Shown here: in pieces, positions 1-10,700 of the stretch
Layout: every line of letters begins with the position of its first letter
Position numbering within the stretch: position 1 is the stretch's first letter
Assembly (NCBI GenBank): GCA_023374045.1
Contig: CM041780.1
Location: 167,768,085-167,832,084 of the forward strand
DNA length: 64,000 nt
DNA from: Limonium bicolor
Lineage: Eukaryota > Streptophyta > Magnoliopsida > Caryophyllales > Plumbaginaceae
Reading direction: 5' to 3'
Notes under the pieces: generated by a model
Seen by the model: only the letters and a program-made list of their open reading frames with translations
What the model was told of the DNA's origin: nothing
The model's database searches: none
Program-made: the position numbers and the translations under genes

Positions 1-2
1 GA

Positions 3-296
3 CCAGAGATAGAAGACAAAGTCCGCCCCGGAGTTCTCCCTGCACCGCTCATTGAAGATAAGGATATCTCCATCCTTAATTTTGAAGAGGAGGCTCCACT
101 ACTATTTGATCCTCGCACCAAGGATCAACAACCTCAACACTTCCACCTGAAGAAAGATCGGTGGAGCTTGCACTTCTACATTCTAAGTGTTGAGGTAACA
201 TTTCCTTTTGATTGGGGTCATTTTTCAATGATTCATGATGCCCGCCTCACCCACCCGTTGAAGCCAACTTCGACGTTCATATTCGATCCCGGATGA
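3..296 (+). pseudogene. C-terminal end of the acidic Gag-like protein of A2
   Basis: The frame is open from the left edge to a TGA at 294-296. It encodes 97 residues matching the C-terminus of the frame at 36978-38357, including the EDKD...FEEEAP block and the last residues FIFDP. The protein is rich in Asp, Glu and Pro and has no enzymatic motif in this part. Its start lies outside the window, so whether the full copy is intact cannot be judged. It probably represents the structural protein of a non-autonomous retrotransposon. Confidence 0.6.
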
Positions 297-1511
297 CTTC
301 AAGGTGGTATGGTCTAGCCAAAGACCTTAAAGAATGGCAGCTTCCTGGGAGGCAAACCAGATAATTTTCTTTCATTTTCATTTATTTTAATTTGTCAAGT
401 TTTCCTTTCATTTTATTTTTGCTAACTTTTAACCCCGTTTGTAGTTGGTTGCTTCTAGTGTTTTATGCAGGTGCAACTTAACGTCCACACCGCAACCAAG
501 CTACGCTAATTGAGGCTAAAACTCAAGTGTGGGGGAGTTCTTTCAATGCAAGCAAAAATAATCCCAGGGGAGTACTAGTTTCTTTTAATTTTGTGTCTCT
601 TACTTCTCCTTCATTTTGATTCTAAGGCATTCTTTTGTTGGGGATAGCTTCTGTGCTATAATGCTTGCTTAAGCCCCATGTGTTTTCTCTCTGTCTGCTT
701 CCTGCAAAGGTCTTCAGTTTTCTGAAACCTTCCCCGGTTTGTCTGGTGAACAATGAGGACATTGTTCAAATTAAGTGTGGGGGAGTGACCTTTTTAGTGA
801 ATAGTGTGCTTAAATGCTTAATCTCTTTGCTTATCTTGCGATTGTCCAAAATCAAAAACTTGGACCCTTATGTTGTGAGTAGTTTTCATTAAGAACAAAT
901 ATTGTTATGAATTGTGGGATAAATGCTCAAATTTTTCTTTTTGATTGCTTTTGAGGAGTATTTTTCATGTGGTGTGACCAAATGATCTTGAATGGTTGGA
1001 TTTTTATTGCTTAGGGGTTCTTTCTGTCTTCTCTCTTAGGGATTGCTAAGGGGTACTTCTTTGTAAAAATCCTTCAAGGGACTTGTGAGACGCCATTGGT
1101 AATCAACAATGAGAGTTGAGTGTTCTTAAATGCAAAGGCTTGATGGCAAAATTTTATCTTCTCATCTCTTATGCAAAAGTGAAACAAATGCATAAATCTA
1201 TTTATCCTTTTGTTTTCTTCTCAATGCCCATTCTTGAGAGAAGTTGGTCATGGTAAAATTTCTCCAAGTCACCTAATCTTTAGAACTTTGAAGCACTCCG
1301 GATCATACCCCGAAACTCTATATTTTGTTTTGCCCTAAGCACACCCATGCCACCACTAAGAGATGGTTCACACTCCTCAAAGGTTTTAATCACTTTTTGC
1401 TTCTTCTCTTATCCTACAATTCATGTTAGTGTTTGTTAGTCTTGAGCATTTCTTACTTGCTTGGGGGCTTGGTTTTGCTTGAGGACAAGCAAAAAGGTAA
1501 GTGTGGGGGTG

Positions 1512-2976
1512 TGTTGAGTGTCTAAATGAGCATGTTTTAGGGGTGTATTTTTTATGTTTTATCAACACTTTTCATGCTCATTTCTCCACTCTAGCTAGTT
1601 TTTCTCTAGTTTTTTGTTTTATTAGTTTTTACACAATTATTGCTGAAACAAGAGGAATAACATAGCTAGAAATAAAGTAGACAAAGAGACAAACGCGTCG
1701 GCGTAAACGATCCAAAATCGGAGCTAGAAAGAAGAAGATACCGCATTTTGAAGTTAGCTTGCCCACAGGACCGACCCAGAGTGGGTCAGTCGGATGATTC
1801 CGGTGGCCAGAAATGCTCGTTCCACGGGCCAAACTTGCTTCTGGACCCGACCGACCCAGGGTGGGTCGGTCGTACTTAAAAACGTGATTTTTGGCCTCCG
1901 AAAGTGCTTCTGGACTCGACCGACCCACGGGACCGACCCAGGCTATGTCGGTCGGTCACAGATTTTACCCAAATCTGTCTTTTTAAAAGCAGAAAAAGAG
2001 GAGAGAGAGGGGAAGGCTACACAGAACAAAAAACGACGGGAAAAGAAGAGAAAAGATGGAAGAAGAAGAAGAAGAAGATGAAAGGAAATGAAGAAGAAGA
2101 AAATGAGGAGAAAGCTCACCTCCATTGAAGTCCTTTTTCAACCTCCCATGGCTATTTCTTCTCCCTTCTCTCATTTTTGTTCGTTAATGGTTGTGTAGTT
2201 TCCTTGTAGCTTGGGATGGGGATTTTACCCCAAAATCCATAAAACCTCCATTGTTGAATCTTGAACTTATTTCTATGCTTTATTTTAGTCCTTGTGCTTA
2301 ATGAAGATAATTATTGAGTGTTTATGGCTTCTAAACTTATTGCTCATGATGTAGGGATTTGTTTAGGATTTTGCTCAATTTGTCATCTATGTGTTAAATT
2401 GGTTGGTTTGGCCTACCGATTAGTTTAGCATTATTGTGGGATTCTGTCAAAATGATATTCTGATATAGAAACCTAAACCGTTGGGGACTAGAACAGTGTA
2501 CTCTAATTCAATGATTTTGATATTAGACTACACTGCAACTTAGTGGAACTTGAGCTTAGTGTTGTCGATTGACCCAAGGCTTAGCTGATTGAGAGGTTTT
2601 GGTGAAATTGGTTAGGATTAGTAGGCCTAGATTAGGTTGCTAATTAATTAAGTGTTCCCGTTGTTTAGCTATGAGTTTGAGGTTCGACAATCGGTAGTAA
2701 AAGGAGGATGGGTGCAAATATCCATCCCGGGCTACGCCTATCTTAGAATAGTTAGTTTAGTGTTTGTTGCTTTTCTTTATTTCTCCAATTATAACCTAAA
2801 ATCCCAAAATCTCCAATTTACATTTATGCACTTTTATTTATCTTCTTACACATTTACTAAGCTTATAATTAACTAGATAGTTACAAAGTCCCTGTGGATA
2901 CGACCTTGTTGTACTACAATGATTGGGTTCACTGCCCATAGTTAGCAAGATAGTTTCACCACTATTTTGCACAACA
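1512..2976 (+). repeat. 3' LTR of A2
   Basis: The LTR begins TGTTGAGTGTC directly after the purine tract AAGTGTGGGGGTG and ends CAACA, about 1465 bases. It aligns with the LTRs at 29976 and 39902. It contains a palindrome array (1768-1957) and, after it, a GAA-rich polypurine tract (about 1985-2115). The many open frames read through these two tracts are compositional artefacts. Confidence 0.85.
1768..1957 (+). repeat. Palindrome array, ACCGACCCA/TGGGTCGGT type (A2 LTR)
   Basis: Three imperfect inverted repeats have arms close to ACCGACCCA and TGGGTCGGT, separated by about 50-60 bases of unrelated sequence. The sister LTRs of element A carry hairpins at the same place, but with arms ending CCTT/AAGG instead of CCCA/TGGG. 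Both arms have therefore changed together. Confidence 0.8.
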
Positions 2977-3575
2977 TCTTCCTCTATCGTGCCTTTAATT
3001 GATTTGTTAACTCCGCAAGTACATCCACCACAACTACACCTTTGCGGTGGTCGAGCCTGCTTAAGCTCACCCCAAACCTTTTTAAGATTACTGAAATATT
3101 CAGCAATTAAATCGTTACCGTGTTTTATTTCTCCGAGGTCACGCTTCAAGGTATGGATGACGGCAAGATTGCTGTGTTGGTAACGCTCACAAAGGGAGTC
3201 CCAAATTTCTTCCAGGTCCTCATAATACCGGAAACTCTCGACAACGTTTGTGGCAAGAGAACTCTTGATCCAAGATACAACTAAGGAGCAGGACCTCTCC
3301 CAAGCTGCATAACGGATGGTATCCTCTTCATCTGGCCTTTTTATTTTACCAACAAAAAGTCCATATTTATTCTTAGATTTGAGTGCGGTAATCATATCGA
3401 ATTTCCAACCAAGAAATCCTTTACCATTGAATTTGGGAACCAAACTGAGACCTGGATTTTCTGCTGCGTGTACGTAGATGGGATCATTGATATCGATGAC
3501 GCTGTTGTTCGTCGAAGACGAAACCGGTGCTTTGTCTTTCTTCCCTTTATCACCGTCTGTCATGTTGGCCGGCAA
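2977..3575 (-). pseudogene. Ty1/copia Gag, N-terminal part
   Basis: The frame starts at ATG 3575 and stays open until the A2 junction at 2977; codons beyond it are LTR sequence. It shows the copia Gag N-terminal layout: NDPIYVHAAENPGLSLVPK, then FNGKGFLGWKFDMITALKSK, a WERSCSLVVSWIKSSL segment, and EIWDSLCERYQ. A Cys-rich stretch CSCGGCTC follows near residue 185. These match the plant copia gag families (Retrotran_gag_3 / UBN2 type). The protein would bind element RNA and form virus-like particles. It is truncated here, and similarity was judged by eye. Confidence 0.75.
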
Positions 3576-3624
3576 AAATCAACCCAGAAAACCGATTAAT
3601 ACTCCTGCGCTCTTGATACCATAT

Positions 3625-3897
3625 TGGAATTTTTATGTAATATGTATTGTGTAGTATGAATCAGATAAAGATTTGTAAAGAACTGTTGTAACTGTATGTA
3701 TTATTGTGTATGAATACAAAGGCATATCACGTTTTATATAGCAGTGCAGAGATAAAAATTACATAGCAAATAAAATCTGAATCTTAACAACTAAATATAT
3801 CTTAACAAACTACTTGATATCTATCTTAACAAACTACTTGATTTGCTCTATGTAAACTTGCGCCTATGAGGTGGACTGGGCTTAACTTAATGCTCCA
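3625..3897 (-). repeat. 273-base copia LTR
   Basis: A short LTR with TGGA/TCCA ends lies directly beside the tRNA-Met primer site (3612-3624). It holds a small internal direct repeat, TATCTTAACAAACTACTTGA, near 3800-3840. ATAGT at 3898-3902 is the candidate right target duplication; its left partner is off the window. Confidence 0.65.
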
Positions 3898-3934
3898 ATA
3901 GTCCTTGTCCACCAACACGAAACTTACAGTACAA

Positions 3935-6460
3935 CCAAAAATAATTATAAATGAAAAGGCCTATGATAGATTATCTTGGCAATTTATCAAGGATACCTTA
4001 ATATGTCTCAATCTTCCTAAGTCAGTAATTAATCTTATCATGTTCTGTGTTGAATCGGTTTGTATGAGTCCTGTGGAAGGGTCCCAATCTGAGCCCTTCT
4101 TTTCAACTAGGGGTATAAGGCAAGGGGACCCTCTCTCCCCTTATCTTTTTGTTTTATGCATGGAGAGGCTTTTGCATATAATTGATTAGCATGTAACAAA
4201 TAAAAGTTGGAAACCAATTAAACTCTGTCATAAAGGTCCTGCTATTGCTCATCTATTCTTTACTGAAGATTTGGTTCTTCTGGGATCTGCCTCGGAGGAG
4301 AATGTCCAGGGTATGAAATATGTCCTTAACATTTTTGTGTTGTCTCTGGTGAGAAAATCACCCTAGAGAAGTATAGACTTATTTTCTCTAAGAATGTCTT
4401 GCCAAGGAAAAAAATTAGTATTACTTAAGTTGTAGGTTTTCATGTGTCGGATAATTTTGGCAAGTATCTTGGTATTAACTTGCTCCAGGGTAGAGTTAGC
4501 TCTAACCTTTTTTTTTTACTTGGTGGAAAAGATTAGATCGAGAATTGCTGGATGGAAAGCTAATTCCCTCTCTTTTGCTGGTCGTTTAGTCTGGGTTAAA
4601 TCTGTTATTGAATCAACCCCCATCTTCCATATGATGTCCCAGAAACTTCCTAGTAATACATGTGCTTTAATTGATTAAATGAGTAGATGTTTCCTATGGG
4701 GTCACAAGGAAAATGTTAGGAAATAGCACATGATTGCTTGGCCTACTATTTGCAGGCCCAAATCTGAAGGGGGATTAGGCCTAAGGAACATCAATATTAT
4801 GAATAGAGCATGTCTTGCAAAGTTAAGTTGGAGATTCCTTCAGAACCAGGACAGTTTCTGGGCGAAAGTTCTTGCTATCAAATATAGAAATCCTCAGGCC
4901 AGATCTGCCTCCACTGTGTGGAAGAATATCTGGTCTTGTAGGGACCTTATTGCTGCTGGATCTAGATGGAAGTTAGGTGACGGCAAATCCATTTTCTTTT
5001 GGCTTGATAAATGGCTGTATGAGAAACCTCTACAATCCTTTAGGCAGGATAATCGGACGATCGATGTTTCTGCTAAGGTTGAGCAGCTATGGGTTCCGGG
5101 GTCTGGTTGGCATTATGATTATTTATCACCTTTACCGTCATCTCTAGTTTTGACCACCCTATCTAGTAAATTTATTTCGGAGGAAGTGGGGGTTGACAAT
5201 TTGGTTTGGTATTGATAGTAGCAATGTCCAACTTTTTGTGCTAGTGCTTATGTCAGAATGGATAATCCTGGTAGTAAAAGAACAATTTGGAGGGTTCTAT
5301 GGAGACTACATCTCCTGAAAAAATCAAATGTTTTCTATGGTTTACGATCCATAAAGCCCTCACTAAATCTTTTCTCTTCTCTTTTGGTCTTATTGCTAAC
5401 CAATCTTGCAGTGTTTGTGGAGACAGGGAAGATGCTGAGCATGTCCTCAAAAACTACCAAGTTGCAAAAAATGCCTGGAGATCGGTTGTAGATGACACAT
5501 CCCTATGCTGCCATGCACCGAACCTGAACTTCAATGATTGGATTCTTTCTAATTTAAATACTCCCTCCGTCCTGAATTGACCGTCCTGTTTACTATTTGG
5601 ACATGTCGTTTGACTTCAATTTTTAACATATAAGATAAATTAATTTTGAATATTTAAGTTTTGCATATGAATCCTTACATGATAAACTATATGTTACAAA
5701 ATTTAGTTTTATAAAATCATTTTATCTTATATGCTTAATATTGAAGTGGAAAAACGTGCCATAAAGCAAACAGGACGGTCAATTCAGGACGGAGGGAGTA
5801 GTAAACATATCTCTGCTATGTTTGATGGCATAAAATGGAATCAAGTGTTTGCAGTCACATGCTACACTCTATGGCACTGGAGGAATGTTAAATTTCATGA
5901 TAATATTAATGAATTGTGTCTGCCTTTGACTATGTTATTTGCTAGAATACAGAAGCATCTAATTTTTACTCCTTATCCCAGTGTAGGTATTGATGTTAAT
6001 GTGAATGACAGAGACAAGAAGTGGGAGCCCCCTCCTGCAGACTTCTTGAAGATAACACTGATACATCTCGATGGAAATCGGGGGAGGCAGCAGCAGCTGG
6101 AGTTGGTAGAGACAGCAAAGGGAACTGGATCTACGGCGTCTTTCGTAAGCTAGGAGATACCGATATACTTGAAGCAGAAGTATGGGGCATTTTTGATGCT
6201 CTAAACCTGACACGAAGACATAACTATCAGAGAGTTATCATAGAAACTGATTCGATAGAGGCTGCAAGACTACTATCTAAGGAAATCCATACCAATCACC
6301 CGCTGAAGAACTTAGTTACTATGCAGCACTAGAGTTAGTCGTGATCAAAATTTGTTGGCCGATAGGCTGGCCAATATGGCACATAGCTATAGTAGAGATT
6401 GTACTCTTGTTGGGTCTCCACGGGCAAACATTTTACCTGTGCTCATCCAGGAAAAGACCC
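3935..6460 (+). pseudogene. LINE ORF2 remnant (RT, zf-RVT-like, RNase H)
   Basis: The frame is split into pieces. RT blocks include AYDRLSWQFI and TRGIRQGDPLSPYLFVLCME (3950-4190), but the FADD-type motif is degraded near 4260. IRSRIAGWKANSLSFAGRLV and MSRCFLWG mark the post-RT region (4530-4700). GGLGLRNINIMNRACLAKLSW and the Trp-rich segment to 5215 follow. A Cys-containing zf-RVT-like region lies at 5290-5510. The last piece (6021-6460) carries RNase H blocks GNWIYGV, AEVWGIFDAL, ETDSIEAARLL and ADRLANMAH. RNase H at the C-terminus is usual for plant L1 elements. No intact protein is possible. Confidence 0.8.
5561..5798. mobile_element. Stowaway-like MITE (Tc1/mariner type)
   Basis: The 238-base element has near-perfect terminal inverted repeats starting CTCCCTCCGTCCTGAATTGA, flanked by TA on both sides (5559-5560 and 5799-5800). 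The interior is AT-rich and non-coding. This is the plant Stowaway layout. It inserted into the LINE after the LINE arrived. Confidence 0.93.
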
Positions 6461-6520
6461 CCTTCACCTGAGGATACAATCGTTTAAGTGAAATAAAATT
6501 TCAATTTTGATTAAAAGAAA

Positions 6521-6856
6521 AAAAATTATAAAAACCCTCCCCCAGCCAAACCAAAAAGATGGCTAAAATAAATTACACAAGCCCATATATGATCCACATC
6601 ATGCTTGCCATTCATTTATTATCGATCCACTTTTGTCAACTGGATATATCGCTGCAGATTTATAGCCACAGCTAGTTTGCAAAAATCTTCCCGATTCGCT
6701 TGACAAATTGTATCAGTAAACAAATATTTGATACAACCTGGTGAAAACACTGGGACACCATAAGCTAAAATAATAAGCATACAATGACCCACCAATAAGT
6801 ACAAGACATTCCTAAATATGAGAGCTGTACACTGAAAGAGGGGTTTCCATGGTTAC
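6521..6856 (-). other. 3' UTR and downstream flank of the MSL gene
   Basis: No coding frame of note lies between the LINE tail and the MSL stop codon. The segment presumably holds the MSL 3' UTR and polyadenylation signals, but I see no decisive signal. Confidence 0.5.
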
Positions 6857-7723
6857 TCAAGTCTCCTTTTCATCTTTCGCCACTTGTTTCTGATTTCCAC
6901 CTCCATTTTTTCTATTTGCAGCCACCTCCACTCGCTCCTTGGAGTCTTGATCAGCATTCGGGTGGTCATCTTCAATGGGTAAAGTTCTTTTTGATCCTTC
7001 CAAAGCAACACCTAGGACAATATTCTCTTCCAACCCAGACCTCGGTTCTGTTGGTGGCTCCACAATTGGCGGTTTCTCAACCTGCTTTGACCGAGAGCTA
7101 GATGAGGATGACCCACTCGATGTTGGATTGCTGCTCTTAGACGAGAAAACAGGAGGTTCTACATTCCCACTTTGCTTGGCATCTCGCTTGGACACCTCTT
7201 GCTTCAAATTGATAGGAAGGTTAACATCAGGAACTACAACCCTAGCTGCCTTCTCAGAGACAGTTCCTGCAGATGATGAAGAAACAGCAGTCGGCGTAAC
7301 ATCCACCACAACCTTCGGCGTCTTAGTTGAAGTCTTCTCTTCATCGTTCCAAGGATTAGATGTTTCTACATTCACATCAGGTTTTGATGTTTCTTTGGCC
7401 TTGGACACAATGGGTATGACTTCTTTAACCTTAGCATCAGGCTTAGGATCAGATGATGGCTGTTGCTCTGGACCCCGACTGGCTTGATCTTCACTTGTGG
7501 ATGGTGCTGACCGAGATGGAGATTTCACCTTTTCCTCTCCATTGGTCTTATAAGCAGGTTCAATTAGAAGGAAAGGACGTCTGGCTGCTTCACTCCCAAA
7601 TCCAGAGATTGGACTGCTTTCCACATCAGCTTCACGGTAAACCTTCTGAAAGGTGCGAAGGGGTGTAGCAAGTCTCGCCCTATGATGGCTTATCACTTTG
7701 AGAAGATCTAACAGAATAGACTC
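6857..7723 (-). CDS. MSL2: Last exon of the MSL gene (C-terminal tail)
   Basis: Exon 13 opens after an acceptor CAG with [18 protein letters not shown], continuing the family's EEYLCV(K/Q)E sequence from exon 12. It then gives [13 protein letters not shown]. About 200 residues rich in Ser, Pro, Lys and Glu follow, with a run of nine serines broken by one glycine. The conserved block [19 protein letters not shown] precedes the TGA at 6857. The tail is typical of plastid MSL proteins and absent from bacterial MscS. The frame is clean, in contrast to the transposons around it. Confidence 0.93.
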   Translation of the reverse strand, partial: ESILLDLLKVISHHRARLATPLRTFQKVYREADVESSPISGFGSEAARRPFLLIEPAYKTNGEEKVKSPSRSAPSTSEDQASRGPEQQPSSDPKPDAKVKEVIPIVSKAKETSKPDVNVETSNPWNDEEKTSTKTPKVVVDVTPTAVSSSSAGTVSEKAARVVVPDVNLPINLKQEVSKRDAKQSGNVEPPVFSSKSSNPTSSGSSSSSSRSKQVEKPPIVEPPTEPRSGLEENIVLGVALEGSKRTLPIEDDHPNADQDSKERVEVAANRKNGGGNQKQVAKDEKET

Positions 7724-10700
7724 CTGTATATATCCAACAAGTTTAACACCAATTTGGAAGGTTTGATCAGAAGTCGTCTAATAAGGATAAAGCAACCATT
7801 TTGGAGTTATAAGTTCATAAACATTGTAGCGAACAGATATTCTCGTGGCATTGACCACTTCTGTGATAATGTAAATGTTAGGACTTGGGAGGTTAATTTC
7901 TAGAGGAACAGTTTCTTATACTAAGCAGTTTCCTTTAATTTACTTCCCTCTTGTCTAGCTGCTTATTTTTATTTAGTTCCCTATTGTTTGGTTGTTTCCT
8001 TCAACTTAGTAATTAGTATTAGTATTAAACAGGGGGCGTGGCCAGTTTCCGTTTGCTCAGCAATTAACAGTTATTAAGGGGTTTTCTTTAAATTAGTAAT
8101 TAGCAGCTACTTGTGACTTTTCAAGTTTTTTCTATCCTTTGTTTTCTGTTTAAGTTTGGTCTATAAATAGAGTTCTTCTATCACAGCCTCCCTTTACCCT
8201 CTTTAATTCTCCCTCTAATAATCTCACGTTTTACTCTCTAACAGTAAACATGTAAACTATGTGGACGAAACAATTTGTTAACAAGTTTAGGCTCCTTACC
8301 TGGACGCACAAGTACTCTTCGTAGTGTGAGGTCTTCACAAAACAGGACACTAATATCTGGTAAAATAAGATACAAATTAGACAAGGGAACCGAAGTTGTT
8401 CAAAACAGAGCATGAATCAAGAAATAAAAGACATTTAATTTCCACTTGCCAGCATAAAGGTCACTGATTCGTGACCAGGCTAGAGCACAGACGCAATACT
8501 ACTTACCATAAGTGCTTGGTTTTCAGGATTGACATTCTCCAGAAATACTCTTCTATGCAGCCTTTGCTGCTCCACGTGAGGGTTCTTGGAAATGACTTTT
8601 CTCATATCAGCAACAATATTCTGCAATTAAAGACTTCAAGTCACGAGATCGAAGATCTGATTAAGATCTCGGATTTCTGACAAAGAAAACCAATAAGACT
8701 ACTCACGTTTATCTTATTTACGTCTAGATGACTGATTGCAAGATGAGTTTTGATTCGCCAATGAGTCTTCTGGGTAAGATTCCTCACAACATTCATAGTG
8801 AACTTGTGGTTTGGGATATGAAGTGCCTCTCGATCTTCACCTCTTATAATTGTTGGTGACCACCATCCAATGTGCTGGTTGCCACAGAACATATTAGACC
8901 ATGAGCAAAAGAAATCAACTCAGTAATAATGAACACAATATATATCTTTAGGATGCACTCCAGGTATCATCATTTCATAATATCTGCCAAATAGGTGCCT
9001 TTCAAAAGGTATATACACTGACCTCCACTGTACCAGAGACTTCATATCCTTCAATCTTGGCTTTAATCCATTCATTCTCAACGAATGGTCGAGTTGCATG
9101 GATCATCACACCAGAAAGGAAATTTGTAAAAATCTGCACAACAATGGAAAAGAAGGAATAGAAGAACATAGAGCATGAGCAGTAAATCTCAGATGGACAT
9201 ATTAAACATGCGCCAAGTGTTCCACAAGATTGAGTTGAAGGTAGAAAAGAAACTGCTTAAAATACACATATAAGCAAACCGAAGATACCTCTCGCCCAGC
9301 AAGTGTTATCAATACAGTTCCAAGACCACCAGCAGTTAACCATTTCTGGGCAGAGAACCCTAACAACTCCATAAACAATGAAAGAGCAGCAACCCACACA
9401 GCACTGTACACAGCTTTACCAGCAAATTGAAATCCTATCTGTCAAGAATCAAATAAAAATAATCATGAAACGTTAGCAAATTAATTTCAGTAACTACATA
9501 ATTTATTACTGTTAAGATATCCAAAGACTGAAGTAGGTGACAAATAAAAGGCAGCTTAGAAGATGAAGATAAGGATGGACTAACATTAAAGACCTGGATT
9601 CAATATGGTTTTATACACCCAAACTGCATGTTATATAGCCTAAAATTTACGTGAAACCTTTCTCGGGAAATATCCACTCCTTCTATATGATGAAAAGAGC
9701 AGTTATTCCCATGTGACATACCTATTTCTCCCACCCCAGTCATATAGACCTCATTTCCCTTTGATCGCAGAAAAAGTATATGGTCAAGCCAGCTAATGAA
9801 CACCAGCGGTGGTTAACTTATAAAAAAACCACCAGTCATGGTTATGCAGAGTGAAATATGCACACAATCTAAATTTGCAAGTTAAAGCAGAAAGATCAAA
9901 CTAAATTCTCAGTAGACTCCGAGCAATGTATATAAATTGTAATCTTAAGAAGGGAGAGTATAAGAGCTGATTTGTACATTTCTGACATCACGCTGATCAT
10001 TAGTCTTTACAAAATGATTTCGAGCCTGTTCAACTGCACTGCGTTCAAAGACATATACGGTCTAGTAAGAATTGACTCTGAAGTAATCATATGTTGCACT
10101 TCTAAGTTTTAAGAGGATAATATTATCAAACAAAAACATAAGGAAAAAAAAACACAAGCATGAGTAGACCCAACCCCTAAATGCAAGTTATTCTACAACA
10201 TCCACAAAATATGTCTAAAAGTGAATAATTTAGACTAAAGATCTCTAGCAAAACAGGTATCTTCAGCTCACAATATCTTAGATGTCAGACAAGTGTTTCC
10301 TATTTAGTAAGGGATAAGGCAAACCATGATAAAGAGTAGGCAAAAGCCATCACTGTTGACAATGATCTCACAAAGGTCAAAAACCGTTGCTTTATCAGAC
10401 TACTCGCTTCAGAAGGCATAACAATGGGATCGACTCCTCTGCACATCAACAAAATTATCATAGAGCAACATATTTTTCAACTGGAAAATATAATAACAGA
10501 AGACGTTTTTTCTGCTGCCAGAATGTGACCAATCAACAAAATTTACATTCTTCTATGTTTGCTAAGTATTACCTGCAGACAAGCATGGCTCCTATCCATA
10601 TAAATATGGGCTGAAGGTAGGAGGTTAGAACATAATGGGCCGTACTTTTCCTCCAACTGTTGTCGTTTTTCTGCAATGATAGTATAATATATAAATATAT

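Larger units (their letters stand above)
1..2976 (+). mobile_element. Non-autonomous gypsy-type LTR element, family A copy A2 (3' part)
   Basis: This is the 3' part of an LTR element whose 5' part lies off the left edge. It matches, block by block, the complete element A at 29976-41373: the end of the acidic Gag-like frame, a non-coding 3' region with repeated AAGTGTGGGGG purine tracts, then a full 3' LTR. No pol is present. The right border is the LTR end ...CAACA at 2976. It abuts copia gag sequence, so A2 inserted into that copia element. Confidence 0.85.
2977..3897 (-). mobile_element. Ty1/copia element fragment (5' LTR plus gag)
   Basis: Read on the minus strand this is a 5' LTR (3897-3625), a primer-binding site ATGGTATCAAGAG complementary to initiator tRNA-Met, and the start of gag. 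The LTR ends are TGGA...TCCA. The element is cut at 2977 by A2, and the rest of gag and all of pol lie off the left edge. It appears to be inserted in LINE sequence, which resumes after 3902. Confidence 0.75.
3903..6520 (+). mobile_element. L1-type LINE, 5'-truncated
   Basis: Non-LTR retrotransposon remains carry, in order, reverse transcriptase, thumb, a zf-RVT-like region and a plant-type RNase H domain. They end in an A-rich tail at about 6508-6520. The 5' part is missing from this side because the copia fragment interrupts it. The frame is broken by several stops and shifts, and by a MITE at 5561-5798. The tail ends about 340 bases from the stop codon of the MSL gene. Confidence 0.85.

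Noticed and set aside
6975..7487. 170-residue plus-strand open frame
   Set aside because: It is the antisense shadow of the last MSL exon and shows no independent motif.
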